Below, one piece after another: positions 1-6,279 of a DNA stretch of 6,320 nt. Position numbers and translations under genes: made by a program. Source of the stretch: Methanobacteriota archaeon (GTDB lineage: Archaea > Thermoplasmatota > E2 > DHVEG-1); contig JAPKYG010000006.1 in the NCBI GenBank assembly GCA_026394435.1, positions 1 to 6,320 of the forward strand, given 5' to 3'. The notes beneath the pieces are model-generated. The model worked only from the letters and a program-made list of their open reading frames with translations. It ran no database searches and was not told the DNA's origin. How positions within the stretch are numbered: the stretch's first letter is position 1; every line of letters begins with the position of its first letter.

Positions 1-1089
1 GTCGATACGTTTGTTGACCCGAATCATATACTCACCGCGGTCCATAGTCGCCCGGTGACTCTGAGCGACAATATCTGTTTTCTCCTTTCGATAGGGGATG
101 ACCCAGTTCCAGAGTTCTTTTGGAATACGACGACCGACCAGATTTTTTCAATCGGACATACGATTGGTATTGTACAAAACATGGAAATCGATGAAGCAAA
201 TGAAGAAGCAATAATGAATGTGACCGTTGATAAAGAACAGTGGATTTACATCGAAGTCAATGATCAATACCCTAATTCACCAGTATCAATTACATCAAGC
301 AATAGAAAAATTACTTCTGACAAATTCTGGCGAGAAAATCAAAAGATCTACGTATTTGATGACCCGGAGACCGAATATCAATTTACATTCGACAACATTT
401 TCCCAACACTTACAGTGACGTTTTCACCACCAGATGGAGGAGTCATCAACGGAGACAATCCAACGATAAAAATCACCTATAACGTACCGGTGACCATTAT
501 CTCTGCGACATTTAACTCTATTAACATAGAATCTAATCTACTAAGCTTAGATGACAAGAGCTATACTTATACACCTTCAGGGTATCTAGAAAATGGAACC
601 TATCCCCTAGAAATCAACGCTCAGGCATTACAAGGTAAGGGATATCTATCTTCCTCAGCTATGTACTTCTACTTTGCCTATGAGATCCCGCCTCAAAAAA
701 GTTTTTTAGAGAAAAATTGGCTGGGGATGGTGCTAGGTGGATGTATCGGTGCAATTGGAGGATTACTGATTTTCTTTAGGTTAAAAAACGTCTCTATTGA
801 CGGATTTATATACATGAAAAACAGGAAGATCGTACCATTCTTCAAATCAATCATCGTTGGACCAGTCAGTGTTCGAATCCCTGATGAACATCTCAGCAAA
901 GCAGAGTTCTACGTTGATGGCATATTGAAAGATGAGACAACAACATTCCCGGCATTATGGCAATGGAACGAAAAAGCGTTCATGAAACACACACTCGAAA
1001 CAAAAGTCTACGACGTAGATGGTAATAGCGCCTCCAGCGGAGAAATGGAATTCTATATTTTTAATCTCTCAAAAAGTAAAGAAAATTAA
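1..1089 (+). CDS. Surface-type membrane protein with Ig-like regions (5' partial)
   Basis: The frame is open from the first base, so this is the C-terminal 362 codons of a longer protein. A GTG at 55 is the first conventional start codon inside the window, but it has no clear ribosome binding site and nothing stops the frame before it, so I do not treat it as the start. In window codon numbers: about 135-228 is an Ig-like beta-sandwich (SPPDGG, NPTIKITY, YTPSGYLENGTY); about 240-259 is a Gly-rich hydrophobic membrane segment; about 275-358 is a second Ig-like domain with FYVDG (303-307), W320/W322, H330 and DGN (340-342), a pattern familiar from archaeal secreted and S-layer-like proteins. 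Sequons NTT, NVT and NGT precede the membrane segment, consistent with an outside location. The residues just after the segment are basic (R, K, KNRK), which predicts that the second domain is inside, an unusual arrangement. The substrate or partner is unknown. An adhesin or cell-surface structural role is a guess. Confidence -1.
   Translation, partial: VDTFVDPNHILTAVHSRPVTLSDNICFLLSIGDDPVPEFFWNTTTDQIFSIGHTIGIVQNMEIDEANEEAIMNVTVDKEQWIYIEVNDQYPNSPVSITSSNRKITSDKFWRENQKIYVFDDPETEYQFTFDNIFPTLTVTFSPPDGGVINGDNPTIKITYNVPVTIISATFNSINIESNLLSLDDKSYTYTPSGYLENGTYPLEINAQALQGKGYLSSSAMYFYFAYEIPPQKSFLEKNWLGMVLGGCIGAIGGLLIFFRLKNVSIDGFIYMKNRKIVPFFKSIIVGPVSVRIPDEHLSKAEFYVDGILKDETTTFPALWQWNEKAFMKHTLETKVYDVDGNSASSGEMEFYIFNLSKSKEN
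1071..1085 (-). terminator. U-rich stretch downstream of the winged-helix gene (candidate terminator)
   Basis: Read on the minus strand directly after the stop at 1088-1086, the sequence is TTTTCTTTACTTTTT. Archaeal RNA polymerase terminates at U-rich tracts without needing a hairpin, so this fits a terminator for the minus-strand block. On the plus strand the same bases encode the Lys-rich tail (KSKEN) of the convergent gene. No hairpin is visible. The role is inferred from position and composition only. Confidence -1.
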
Positions 1090-1997
1090 GCGGGAGATTT
1101 AACCTTTTTCTCGTTTTCCTTTTCCGAGAGAAGTGTAATACCTTCTTCGGTTAGCTCGATTTCATTAAACGACACGTAATGAAGGAGTTCACTTTGAAGT
1201 AGTCTGCGGACGATGTGTTCAAACTCGATTTTCGAAACATGCAGAACCACCGTTGCTGTCTCCGCATCCATGTCCCGTGAATAGAGAATATTGAGAAGCT
1301 CGATTTCTTTTTCGGTCAGCGCAATATCTTCTTGGTATTGGCCTGATGGATCTTCATATTCCTCAGTGAGATTCGTGACATAACTTTCAATGATTGTATC
1401 AAGATTCAGCCGATCAAGCTCTCTTCCCTCTTTGGTGTAGAGAACACAGGTTTTTTGCAGAGGATCATATTTCCAGGATCCCACGTTTTTCCAGCTATAG
1501 CCGAGAAGACTTACGTCATCCCGATGCTTCCCTGAATCACCATCGCTTTTACTTGCATGTGCTTGTTGTTTTTTCTTTCGGTGCTGTCGATGCATATATC
1601 GTTGTTCTGTTTGGAGGAGCGCGAGGTCAACACCGTAGTTCCTCAGCTCTGTAATAATTTGTTCCCCAGCTAGTTCTTTTAATTCTTTCATAAAGAATAA
1701 GCCTGTTTTTCCTACTAGGTCCATGTAGACGATCCGGATTATCGCCTCAACCGCCGTCCCAATTTTTGATGGATCAACGGAATCTATTTCAGTAGAGATG
1801 TTGATGATAACATCGGTGTTCCCGTAATCAAGGTTTTCAATGTGCACGTATCTCAAAAACTCGTAGTTTTGCTCAAGTGTTTTTATGATAGCGCCAATAA
1901 CGGTTGTTGCGAAACTTTGGGTGGTACGTCGGCTTGCAACTGCATATAGCGCACGCAAGATGCTGCCAATAACATCTGAATTTTTGACATCAGTCAT
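1086..1997 (-). CDS. Conserved-looking archaeal protein with C-terminal winged-helix-like region
   Basis: 303 residues, soluble, no signal peptide. I do not recognise a named family. Residues 1-131 look like a compact alpha/beta domain: an amphipathic helix (8-42), strands around YVHIENL and DVIINIS, then helices through FFMKELKELAGEQ and ending at YGVDL. Residues 134-162 are a basic, His-rich, probably disordered linker (HRQHRKKK). Residues 165-210 are a short beta-rich segment with two Trp and GYSWKNVGSW. Residues 226-292 have the helix-turn-helix and wing pattern (LTEKEIELLNIL, then ATVVLHVSKIEFEHIVRRLL, then beta residues HYVSFNEIELTEEG). The tail is Lys/Glu-rich. The ATG at 1997 is the first possible start, because a TGA lies two codons upstream in frame. 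The gene lies 6 nt behind the histidine kinase gene, which suggests co-transcription and a signalling role. A DNA-binding output protein is plausible; a protein-protein adaptor using the winged helix is the main alternative. The coding call is firm; the function is inference. Confidence -1.
   Translation of the reverse strand: MTDVKNSDVIGSILRALYAVASRRTTQSFATTVIGAIIKTLEQNYEFLRYVHIENLDYGNTDVIINISTEIDSVDPSKIGTAVEAIIRIVYMDLVGKTGLFFMKELKELAGEQIITELRNYGVDLALLQTEQRYMHRQHRKKKQQAHASKSDGDSGKHRDDVSLLGYSWKNVGSWKYDPLQKTCVLYTKEGRELDRLNLDTIIESYVTNLTEEYEDPSGQYQEDIALTEKEIELLNILYSRDMDAETATVVLHVSKIEFEHIVRRLLQSELLHYVSFNEIELTEEGITLLSEKENEKKVKSPA
1104..1123 (+). terminator. U-rich stretch downstream of the Ig-like gene (candidate terminator)
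   Basis: Three T runs of 5, 4 and 4 bases (1105-1109, 1114-1117, 1120-1123) begin 15 nt after the plus-strand stop. This suits hairpin-independent archaeal termination. They lie wholly within the minus-strand gene, as the antisense of its Lys/Glu-rich C-terminal codons. The role is inferred. Confidence -1.
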
Positions 1998-2002
1998 TCT
2001 TC

Positions 2003-2007
2003 ATCAC
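2003..2007 (-). promoter_or_regulatory. Ribosome binding site overlapping the kinase stop codon
   Basis: The minus strand reads GTGAT, 5 nt before the ATG at 1997. It matches the GGTGAT complement of the archaeal 16S rRNA 3' end. The motif runs through the TGA stop of the histidine kinase gene (2006-2004), so ribosomes finishing the kinase would sit on this site. That arrangement favours translational coupling of the two proteins. Confidence -1.
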
Positions 2008-5000
2008 GTTTTAAAATCAACCGTCATTTTATAGATATAGGGGAGTTGAATCACAAATCGACTTCCTTTCCCAACCTCACTTTCCGCCCAGATTATCCCA
2101 TTATGTTTTTTCACAATTTCCTTTGAAATAAACAACCCTAACCCAGTCCCCTCGTTGTTGCGATCTTCACCCGTGTACGCCTGATAGAATTTTGTGAAAA
2201 TCTTCTTTACCTCATCATTTGAAATCCCAATTCCCGTGTCCACAACAGCAATGAGAAGGTGATTGTCTTTCTTTTCAACTTCTAGAGCAATAAAGCCGCA
2301 ATCAGTGAATTTAAGGGAATTGCCAATAAGATTTTTCAACACTTGCGATAGACGATTTTTATCACCAATGATATGCGGGAGTGGTGTCGGAATGTTAACA
2401 CGGAATTCGAGTTTTTTATTTGTTATCGCAGGCCTCATGTCTTCAACGATTTCATTAAGGATTTCAACAGGGTCTATTTTCTCCATATCAAACCGCATCG
2501 TGTCGCTATCAAGACGTGAAACATCCAGGATATCATTGACAAGTTTCAAGAGTCGCTCAGCGTTTCGTAGACTAATTTTCGCCCAATTTTTAATCTTCTC
2601 ATTACTCTCATTATCATGAATAATAAGGTCCAGATATCCTTTGATAGGCGTGACGGGGGACCGAAGTTCATGAGCAACGATATTCATAAACTCTGTCTTT
2701 AGACGCTCATTTTTCTTTAACTCATCTTCGATTTCTCTACGTTGTGTTATATCACGGACTGTACAAACCACACCACTAAATTCGGCTTCCTTCTTCAACG
2801 GTGCAATGTTCGCTTCAATCGGGGTGATACCACCATCACCAGCAACAAGCTCTAATTCAACATTCTCAATTTTTTCATTCTTCTTTCGAGCATCAATAAA
2901 AATCTGTTGGAAAAAGTAAATTGAATCTTCAAGCAGATAATTCCGGAACGGTGTCGCAAGAATCTGGCTCTTCCGTCGCCCACACAATTTTTCAAATGAG
3001 GGATTCACATAGGTAAGGCGACCAAGCGAATCTGTCGTAAACACTCCATCGGCAGATGTTTCCGCAAGGATACGATATTTCTCTTCTGATTTAACGAGTT
3101 CAGCCCAGACCTTTTTCCGGTCCGTGATATCCTCAATAGTCCCAACGATAGCGATCGGTTCATTTTTCTCATCAAAGATCGCAGAGCAGGTATCACTTAT
3201 CCACCGATACCCAAATATTTTGTGTCTGATACGATACTCGATTGCTTGAACAGCATCTTTTCTTTTTTGATAGTTTGTTATCATCTTTAAATGTTCTTTC
3301 CATCGAGCGCTATCCTCAGGATGGATTAACTCTTCTATCTGTTTTAAAGTAAAGGACATCATTTCCTCAGAAGTATACCCCACGATTTTTACCGAAGAAG
3401 GACTGACATAATCACATGTTTCTTTCTGTATATTCAACTGATAAATCATGTCAAGAGAATTTTCTAGAACCACTTGGAATTTCTTTTCACTTTCACTTAA
3501 TGCTTTTACCGCTTTTTTATATTTCGTGATATCAACAAAGCAGCCCATCATACAAATCGGTTTGGTCGATTTATCTTTGATCATATTCGCAGAAAGCTGC
3601 ACCTGAAACGGAGAGTGGTCTTTTCGCATACCAGTAAGTTCTCCGACCCACTCGCCTGTTCCCACCAGTTCATCCATGACTTCAATATATTTGCCCTTCA
3701 TTTTCCAGAACTGCACCATTGGTTTTCCAAGCACATCTTTGTCTTTGGAATATCCCCACATGCGGAGAAAAGATTTGTTCACATATGTAATATTCCCTTC
3801 AAGATCAGTAAGCGTAATTGCATTGATTGAGGAGGTAATTGCGCTGTCTTTGATTCGCATTGCCTCATCCATGTGTTTTCGTTCTGTTATATCGGAGATT
3901 ACAATAAGATCAGCGATGATTTCCTTCTGCTCATCTCTTAAGGGCGTTGTATAAACGACGCCCACCTGTTTTTCACCGCTTTTGGTAAGTATCTCAATTT
4001 CATAGGGAGGAATCGTCTTGTTCAACAGTCTCTTAGAAAAATTCTTTTTCACAGTTTTCTTTGATTCTTTTGTGAAAAATGGTACGTTAAAAAGATTCGC
4101 CTCAAGTATCTCACTTGGTTTGTAACCTAGCCATTCCTTAATCCGTTCGTTTACGTCTAAAATTTTGCCGTTCTTATCGATGAGTAATATCGTTTGAGGG
4201 AAGAATTCAAACATGGTTCGGTACTTTTTTTCGTTTTCCACCAGCAGCTGTTCTGCTTTTTTATTCTCAGTAATGTCTTTTGAAACCACTAAGACCGCAG
4301 TTGTACGAGCATCAATCGAATCTTTGACTGGACTTAAAGTTCTTAAAAACCAGTTCCCTTTTCTGCAATGTTCATCTTTGAGAGGGCGCCCATGTTCAAA
4401 CACCCAAGTCAGCTTCTGAGTAAAATCCTTGGTTTCCTGAGGGGAATGAAAATCATTAAATGTTTTTTCCAGCACCTCTTCGCGGGAATAACCAAGCCGT
4501 GACAAAAGCTCATTGTTTACCATGAGATACCGACAACGATTATCCAACAAATAGATAGAATCATCTGCATATTCGATGATGGAATTAAGCCTATGTTCTG
4601 CTTGTTTTTGCTCTGAAATATTTTTGATGACATATAGAGAACCAAGACTTTTTCCTTCGTTATTTTTCAAAACACATAGTAAGACAGCTACATCCAATGA
4701 TTCGTTATGTTTTGTAAGAATCTTGGTTTCAATTTGATGATGAAGTTGGGGTTGTTTATTCGAGGGTGACTCTCTTTTTATTAATTCATCAGTTGGAAGG
4801 AGAGACTTGATTGATTTCAGAAAGAGTTCTAAATTAGTTTTTCCCAAGAGCATCTCAGCGTAGGTATTCCATGAGATAATCCTACCCTGTATATCAACAA
4901 CTAGAAAAGCGACCATGGATGTCTCAAGGACGGTTCTGTAAATCGGCTCAAGAAGATCCGAGTCAAGGTTACTGAGATGTTGTTTCCCATCAGGTTTAAC

Positions 5001-5144
5001 CATCATGATGGTATCATGCGATGTATCAACCGAGGCATCCTCAGGAATCTGGACGTTGTCACAGCTACCTGATGATTTCATCTGAAATTTCCGCAATCGT
5101 TCTTCTTCCCGCAAGATTTTTACGATTTCGGGTTCCTTTCGCAT
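2004..5144 (-). CDS. Soluble six-PAS sensor histidine kinase
   Basis: 1046 residues with no membrane segment or signal peptide, so a cytoplasmic sensor that autophosphorylates on His and passes phosphate to a receiver Asp. Six PAS domains lie in tandem at about 66-180, 186-295, 305-423, 432-543, 553-677 and 687-803. Each ends in the usual DIT-type exit motif (NIS 175, DIT 290, 418, 538, 672, 798). The fifth, with HPEDSARW and YRWISD, is PAS_3-like. A signalling helix (799-818) leads to HisKA: H825 in HELRSP is the phospho-acceptor. The HATPase domain has N942 (N box, NLIGNSLKF), D969 (DTGIGIS, G1), F983/F986 (F box) and GTGLGL at 999-1004 (G2), so catalysis looks intact. No receiver or Hpt domain is fused. 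The start is fixed by an AGGA site 8 nt upstream; an in-frame TAA further upstream leaves no alternative start codon before it. No ligand can be read from the PAS sequences, and no flavin- or heme-binding signature is evident. The stand-alone receiver gene upstream is the likely phosphate acceptor. Confidence -1.
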   Translation of the reverse strand: MRKEPEIVKILREEERLRKFQMKSSGSCDNVQIPEDASVDTSHDTIMMVKPDGKQHLSNLDSDLLEPIYRTVLETSMVAFLVVDIQGRIISWNTYAEMLLGKTNLELFLKSIKSLLPTDELIKRESPSNKQPQLHHQIETKILTKHNESLDVAVLLCVLKNNEGKSLGSLYVIKNISEQKQAEHRLNSIIEYADDSIYLLDNRCRYLMVNNELLSRLGYSREEVLEKTFNDFHSPQETKDFTQKLTWVFEHGRPLKDEHCRKGNWFLRTLSPVKDSIDARTTAVLVVSKDITENKKAEQLLVENEKKYRTMFEFFPQTILLIDKNGKILDVNERIKEWLGYKPSEILEANLFNVPFFTKESKKTVKKNFSKRLLNKTIPPYEIEILTKSGEKQVGVVYTTPLRDEQKEIIADLIVISDITERKHMDEAMRIKDSAITSSINAITLTDLEGNITYVNKSFLRMWGYSKDKDVLGKPMVQFWKMKGKYIEVMDELVGTGEWVGELTGMRKDHSPFQVQLSANMIKDKSTKPICMMGCFVDITKYKKAVKALSESEKKFQVVLENSLDMIYQLNIQKETCDYVSPSSVKIVGYTSEEMMSFTLKQIEELIHPEDSARWKEHLKMITNYQKRKDAVQAIEYRIRHKIFGYRWISDTCSAIFDEKNEPIAIVGTIEDITDRKKVWAELVKSEEKYRILAETSADGVFTTDSLGRLTYVNPSFEKLCGRRKSQILATPFRNYLLEDSIYFFQQIFIDARKKNEKIENVELELVAGDGGITPIEANIAPLKKEAEFSGVVCTVRDITQRREIEDELKKNERLKTEFMNIVAHELRSPVTPIKGYLDLIIHDNESNEKIKNWAKISLRNAERLLKLVNDILDVSRLDSDTMRFDMEKIDPVEILNEIVEDMRPAITNKKLEFRVNIPTPLPHIIGDKNRLSQVLKNLIGNSLKFTDCGFIALEVEKKDNHLLIAVVDTGIGISNDEVKKIFTKFYQAYTGEDRNNEGTGLGLFISKEIVKKHNGIIWAESEVGKGSRFVIQLPYIYKMTVDFKT

Positions 5145-5152
5145 GATTCTCT

Positions 5153-5156
5153 TCCT
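5153..5156 (-). promoter_or_regulatory. Ribosome binding site of the histidine kinase gene
   Basis: AGGA on the minus strand, 8 nt before the ATG at 5144. It is a modest match but correctly spaced. The 85-bp gap between this gene and the response-regulator stop holds no convincing TATA box and no U-rich terminator, so read-through from the upstream gene is the simplest reading. Confidence -1.
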
Positions 5157-5229
5157 AGCGGTACCTTCAACTTGTTATTGCATCCCGGTGTTTACATCCC
5201 ATATTAGAGGAATAATCCTGAAGTTACTT

Positions 5230-5592
5230 TTAACTTTTTAATATTTTATCGACCCGCTGTAAAAGTGTCTCCTTATCAAACGGCTTCATGATATAATCTG
5301 CCAATCCCTCGTCAATTAAGACTTGTTTCCTTTTGTCAGAAATATCTAAGACACTCATAAACGCAACTTTAATTTCTTTGTTTTTCTTTTTAATTCTATT
5401 AAAGACATCCCAGCCGCTCATTCCAGGCATCATAATATCAAGGAGAACCAAATCGACTTTCTCTTTCTCAAGTTTTCGTAGCGCTTCTTCACCACTGTAG
5501 GATGGTACGACCGTATAGCCACCAAGTTCCAATACGGTTCTCGTCAGATCAACAATATCTGGTTCGTTATCCACAACCATGATTTTTTTCAT
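5230..5592 (-). CDS. Receiver-only response regulator (CheY-like)
   Basis: 120 residues, the length of a single receiver domain with no output domain attached. Key residues: D8 of the acidic pocket (VVDNEPD), phospho-acceptor D52 in LLDIMMPGMSG, S80 as the switch Ser/Thr, Y100 as the switch aromatic, and K103 in MKPF. The second position of the usual Asp-Asp pair is Asn (N9), a substitution that may alter metal binding but does not by itself suggest inactivity. It is the first gene of the minus-strand block, 85 bp ahead of the six-PAS kinase, and so is its likely phosphorylation target. With no effector domain, output must come by binding another protein, for example the winged-helix-like product at the end of the block, or by relaying phosphate. 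The ATG at 5592 is supported by a strong ribosome binding site. The family assignment is near certain; the pairing is inferred from adjacency. Confidence -1.
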   Translation of the reverse strand: MKKIMVVDNEPDIVDLTRTVLELGGYTVVPSYSGEEALRKLEKEKVDLVLLDIMMPGMSGWDVFNRIKKKNKEIKVAFMSVLDISDKRKQVLIDEGLADYIMKPFDKETLLQRVDKILKS

Positions 5593-5600
5593 GTTATTGT

Positions 5601-5606
5601 CTCCTC
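5601..5606 (-). promoter_or_regulatory. Strong ribosome binding site of the response-regulator gene
   Basis: GAGGAG on the minus strand, 8 nt upstream of the ATG at 5592. This is the best Shine-Dalgarno match in the window. It implies a leadered transcript for the first gene of the block. Confidence -1.
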
Positions 5607-5633
5607 ATCCACGTTCGTAAGTCTGGTTTGACT

Positions 5634-5660
5634 ATAAGAAGATATCGTTTAAATTCTTAT
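5634..5660. repeat. Interrupted palindrome, candidate operator (pair 1)
   Basis: ATAAGAA (5634-5640) and TTCTTAT (5654-5660) are perfect 7-bp inverted arms with a 13-bp spacer. The spacer contains TTTAAA, the candidate TATA element of the response-regulator gene. A dimeric regulator bound here would cover that promoter, which suggests repression. That reading is inferred from geometry alone. Confidence -1.
5648..5653 (-). promoter_or_regulatory. Candidate TATA element for the response-regulator/kinase block
   Basis: TTTAAA, preceded on the minus strand by the purine/A-rich BRE-like AAGAA. Transcription starting about 25 nt downstream would begin near 5625 and give a leader of roughly 30 nt that includes the GAGGAG site. 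Competing AT-rich candidates lie nearby (TTATA around 5634-5638 and other AT-rich sequence at 5660-5668), so the exact element is uncertain. Confidence -1.
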
Positions 5661-5681
5661 TATAATACATCTTTTTTACCA

Positions 5682-5706
5682 TTCTTAAATACACTAGGTG
5701 TAAGAA
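5682..5706. repeat. Interrupted palindrome, candidate operator (pair 2)
   Basis: TTCTTA (5682-5687) and TAAGAA (5701-5706) are inverted arms separated by 13 bp, the same spacer length as pair 1 but with the arm order reversed. A second inverted repeat, TACAC-TAG-GTGTA (5690-5702), is nested inside and overlaps the right arm. The site ends 8 bp before the TATA box of the gene at 5767, a position where archaeal activators often bind. The role is inferred. Confidence -1.
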
Positions 5707-5714
5707 AAAGAAAA

Positions 5715-5723
5715 GTATAAATT
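5715..5723 (+). promoter_or_regulatory. TATA box of the small charged-protein gene
   Basis: GTATAAATT, preceded by the A-rich BRE-like AGAAAA. It lies 44-52 nt upstream of the ATG at 5767. Initiation about 25 nt downstream would fall around 5742-5748 and leave a leader of about 20 nt carrying the ribosome binding site. This is the best archaeal core-promoter match in the window. Confidence -1.
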
Positions 5724-5757
5724 CTCATAGACTATATTATTTTCTGTCAACCCTGAT

Positions 5758-5762
5758 GGGAG
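5758..5762 (+). promoter_or_regulatory. Ribosome binding site of the small charged-protein gene
   Basis: GGGAG, 4 nt before the ATG at 5767; the spacing is short but usable. The next in-frame codon upstream that matters is a TAG at 5728-5730, with no alternative start in between, so the ATG is well supported. Confidence -1.
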
Positions 5763-5766
5763 CACC

Positions 5767-6279
5767 ATGAAGAAAAACGAGAATATCTTTATTTCAGTGC
5801 AAATACAAAAGGATCTGGAATCGAAAAAACTATTGCTCAGTATTCAATTTGATAAAAACGCTCCTAATTTCTCAACAGAAACTGATTCTATTATTTGGTA
5901 CCCAACTGGTGATGAAATAGATTTTATCGCTGAAGCATTTGAACTAATTGGAGGCGTTAAATATCCAGAGAAGATCGTAGAAGAACCACAAGACAATACA
6001 ACTCCTTCCGAGGTGATAACTATGGACCATTCCCACCGATCTTCTGAAATACGAATCGCGCCTTTAGAAGATGACATGGCTATTGAAGTTACAGCAGAGG
6101 TAGGGACGTCACGTATTAGAAAAAAAGAAAATGACGAAAAAATATTTGTTCAAGCAGATGAGAAAAAAATCGACGAAATATTGAAACGTAAAAAACCTGT
6201 TGCAAAAGAAGAATACGTTACAGAATCTAGCGAAAAAACACTCATTGATCGGATGCTGAAGCAAAAAAAGAAAAAATAA
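5767..6279 (+). CDS. Small charged protein with repeated Lys-rich C-terminal motif
   Basis: 170 residues, soluble, no signal peptide, family not recognised. Residues 6-63 look like a small alpha/beta domain: strands FISVQIQ and KLLLSIQF, then WYPTGDEIDFIAEAFELIGG, where the segment after TGDE is a likely helix. Residues 64-125 are polar and acidic, probably a flexible linker. The end is basic and contains two versions of the same motif, IDEILKRKK (135-143) and IDRMLKQKK (160-168), and the chain finishes in Lys residues. Such tails often serve as nucleic-acid or protein docking sites, but no function can be assigned here. The gene is divergent from the response-regulator block and shares with it an intergenic region carrying paired inverted repeats, so co-regulation is possible. 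The stop TAA is followed in frame by TGA. It is clearly a real gene, with its own TATA box, ribosome binding site and a fixed start. Confidence -1.
   Translation: MKKNENIFISVQIQKDLESKKLLLSIQFDKNAPNFSTETDSIIWYPTGDEIDFIAEAFELIGGVKYPEKIVEEPQDNTTPSEVITMDHSHRSSEIRIAPLEDDMAIEVTAEVGTSRIRKKENDEKIFVQADEKKIDEILKRKKPVAKEEYVTESSEKTLIDRMLKQKKKK

Noticed and set aside
55..57. GTG as the start of the first gene
   Set aside because: The frame is open to the window edge upstream, no ribosome binding site precedes the GTG, and no signal peptide follows it, although the domain layout calls for an exported protein.
693..899. Minus-strand open frame of 68 codons
   Set aside because: Antisense to the membrane segment and second Ig-like domain; its hydrophobic character simply mirrors the opposite strand.
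1394..1654. Plus-strand open frame of 86 codons
   Set aside because: Lies antisense within the winged-helix-like gene; no ribosome binding site and the composition does not resemble a protein-coding gene.
2263..2619. Plus-strand open frame of 118 codons
   Set aside because: Antisense to the HisKA/HATPase region of the kinase, whose catalytic motifs are intact; the Ser/Arg/Phe-rich translation is typical of a shadow frame.
3615..3954. Two overlapping plus-strand open frames of 71 and 92 codons
   Set aside because: Both are antisense to the PAS 3-4 region of the kinase; no initiation signals and no recognisable domain.
5207..5218. Short inverted repeat AGGA-ATAA-TCCT between the response-regulator and kinase genes
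   Set aside because: Four-base arms are too short to distinguish from chance; no T run follows on the minus strand, so it is not a convincing terminator or operator.
5844..6077. Minus-strand open frame of 77 codons
   Set aside because: Antisense to the small charged-protein gene, which has its own TATA box, ribosome binding site and fixed start.
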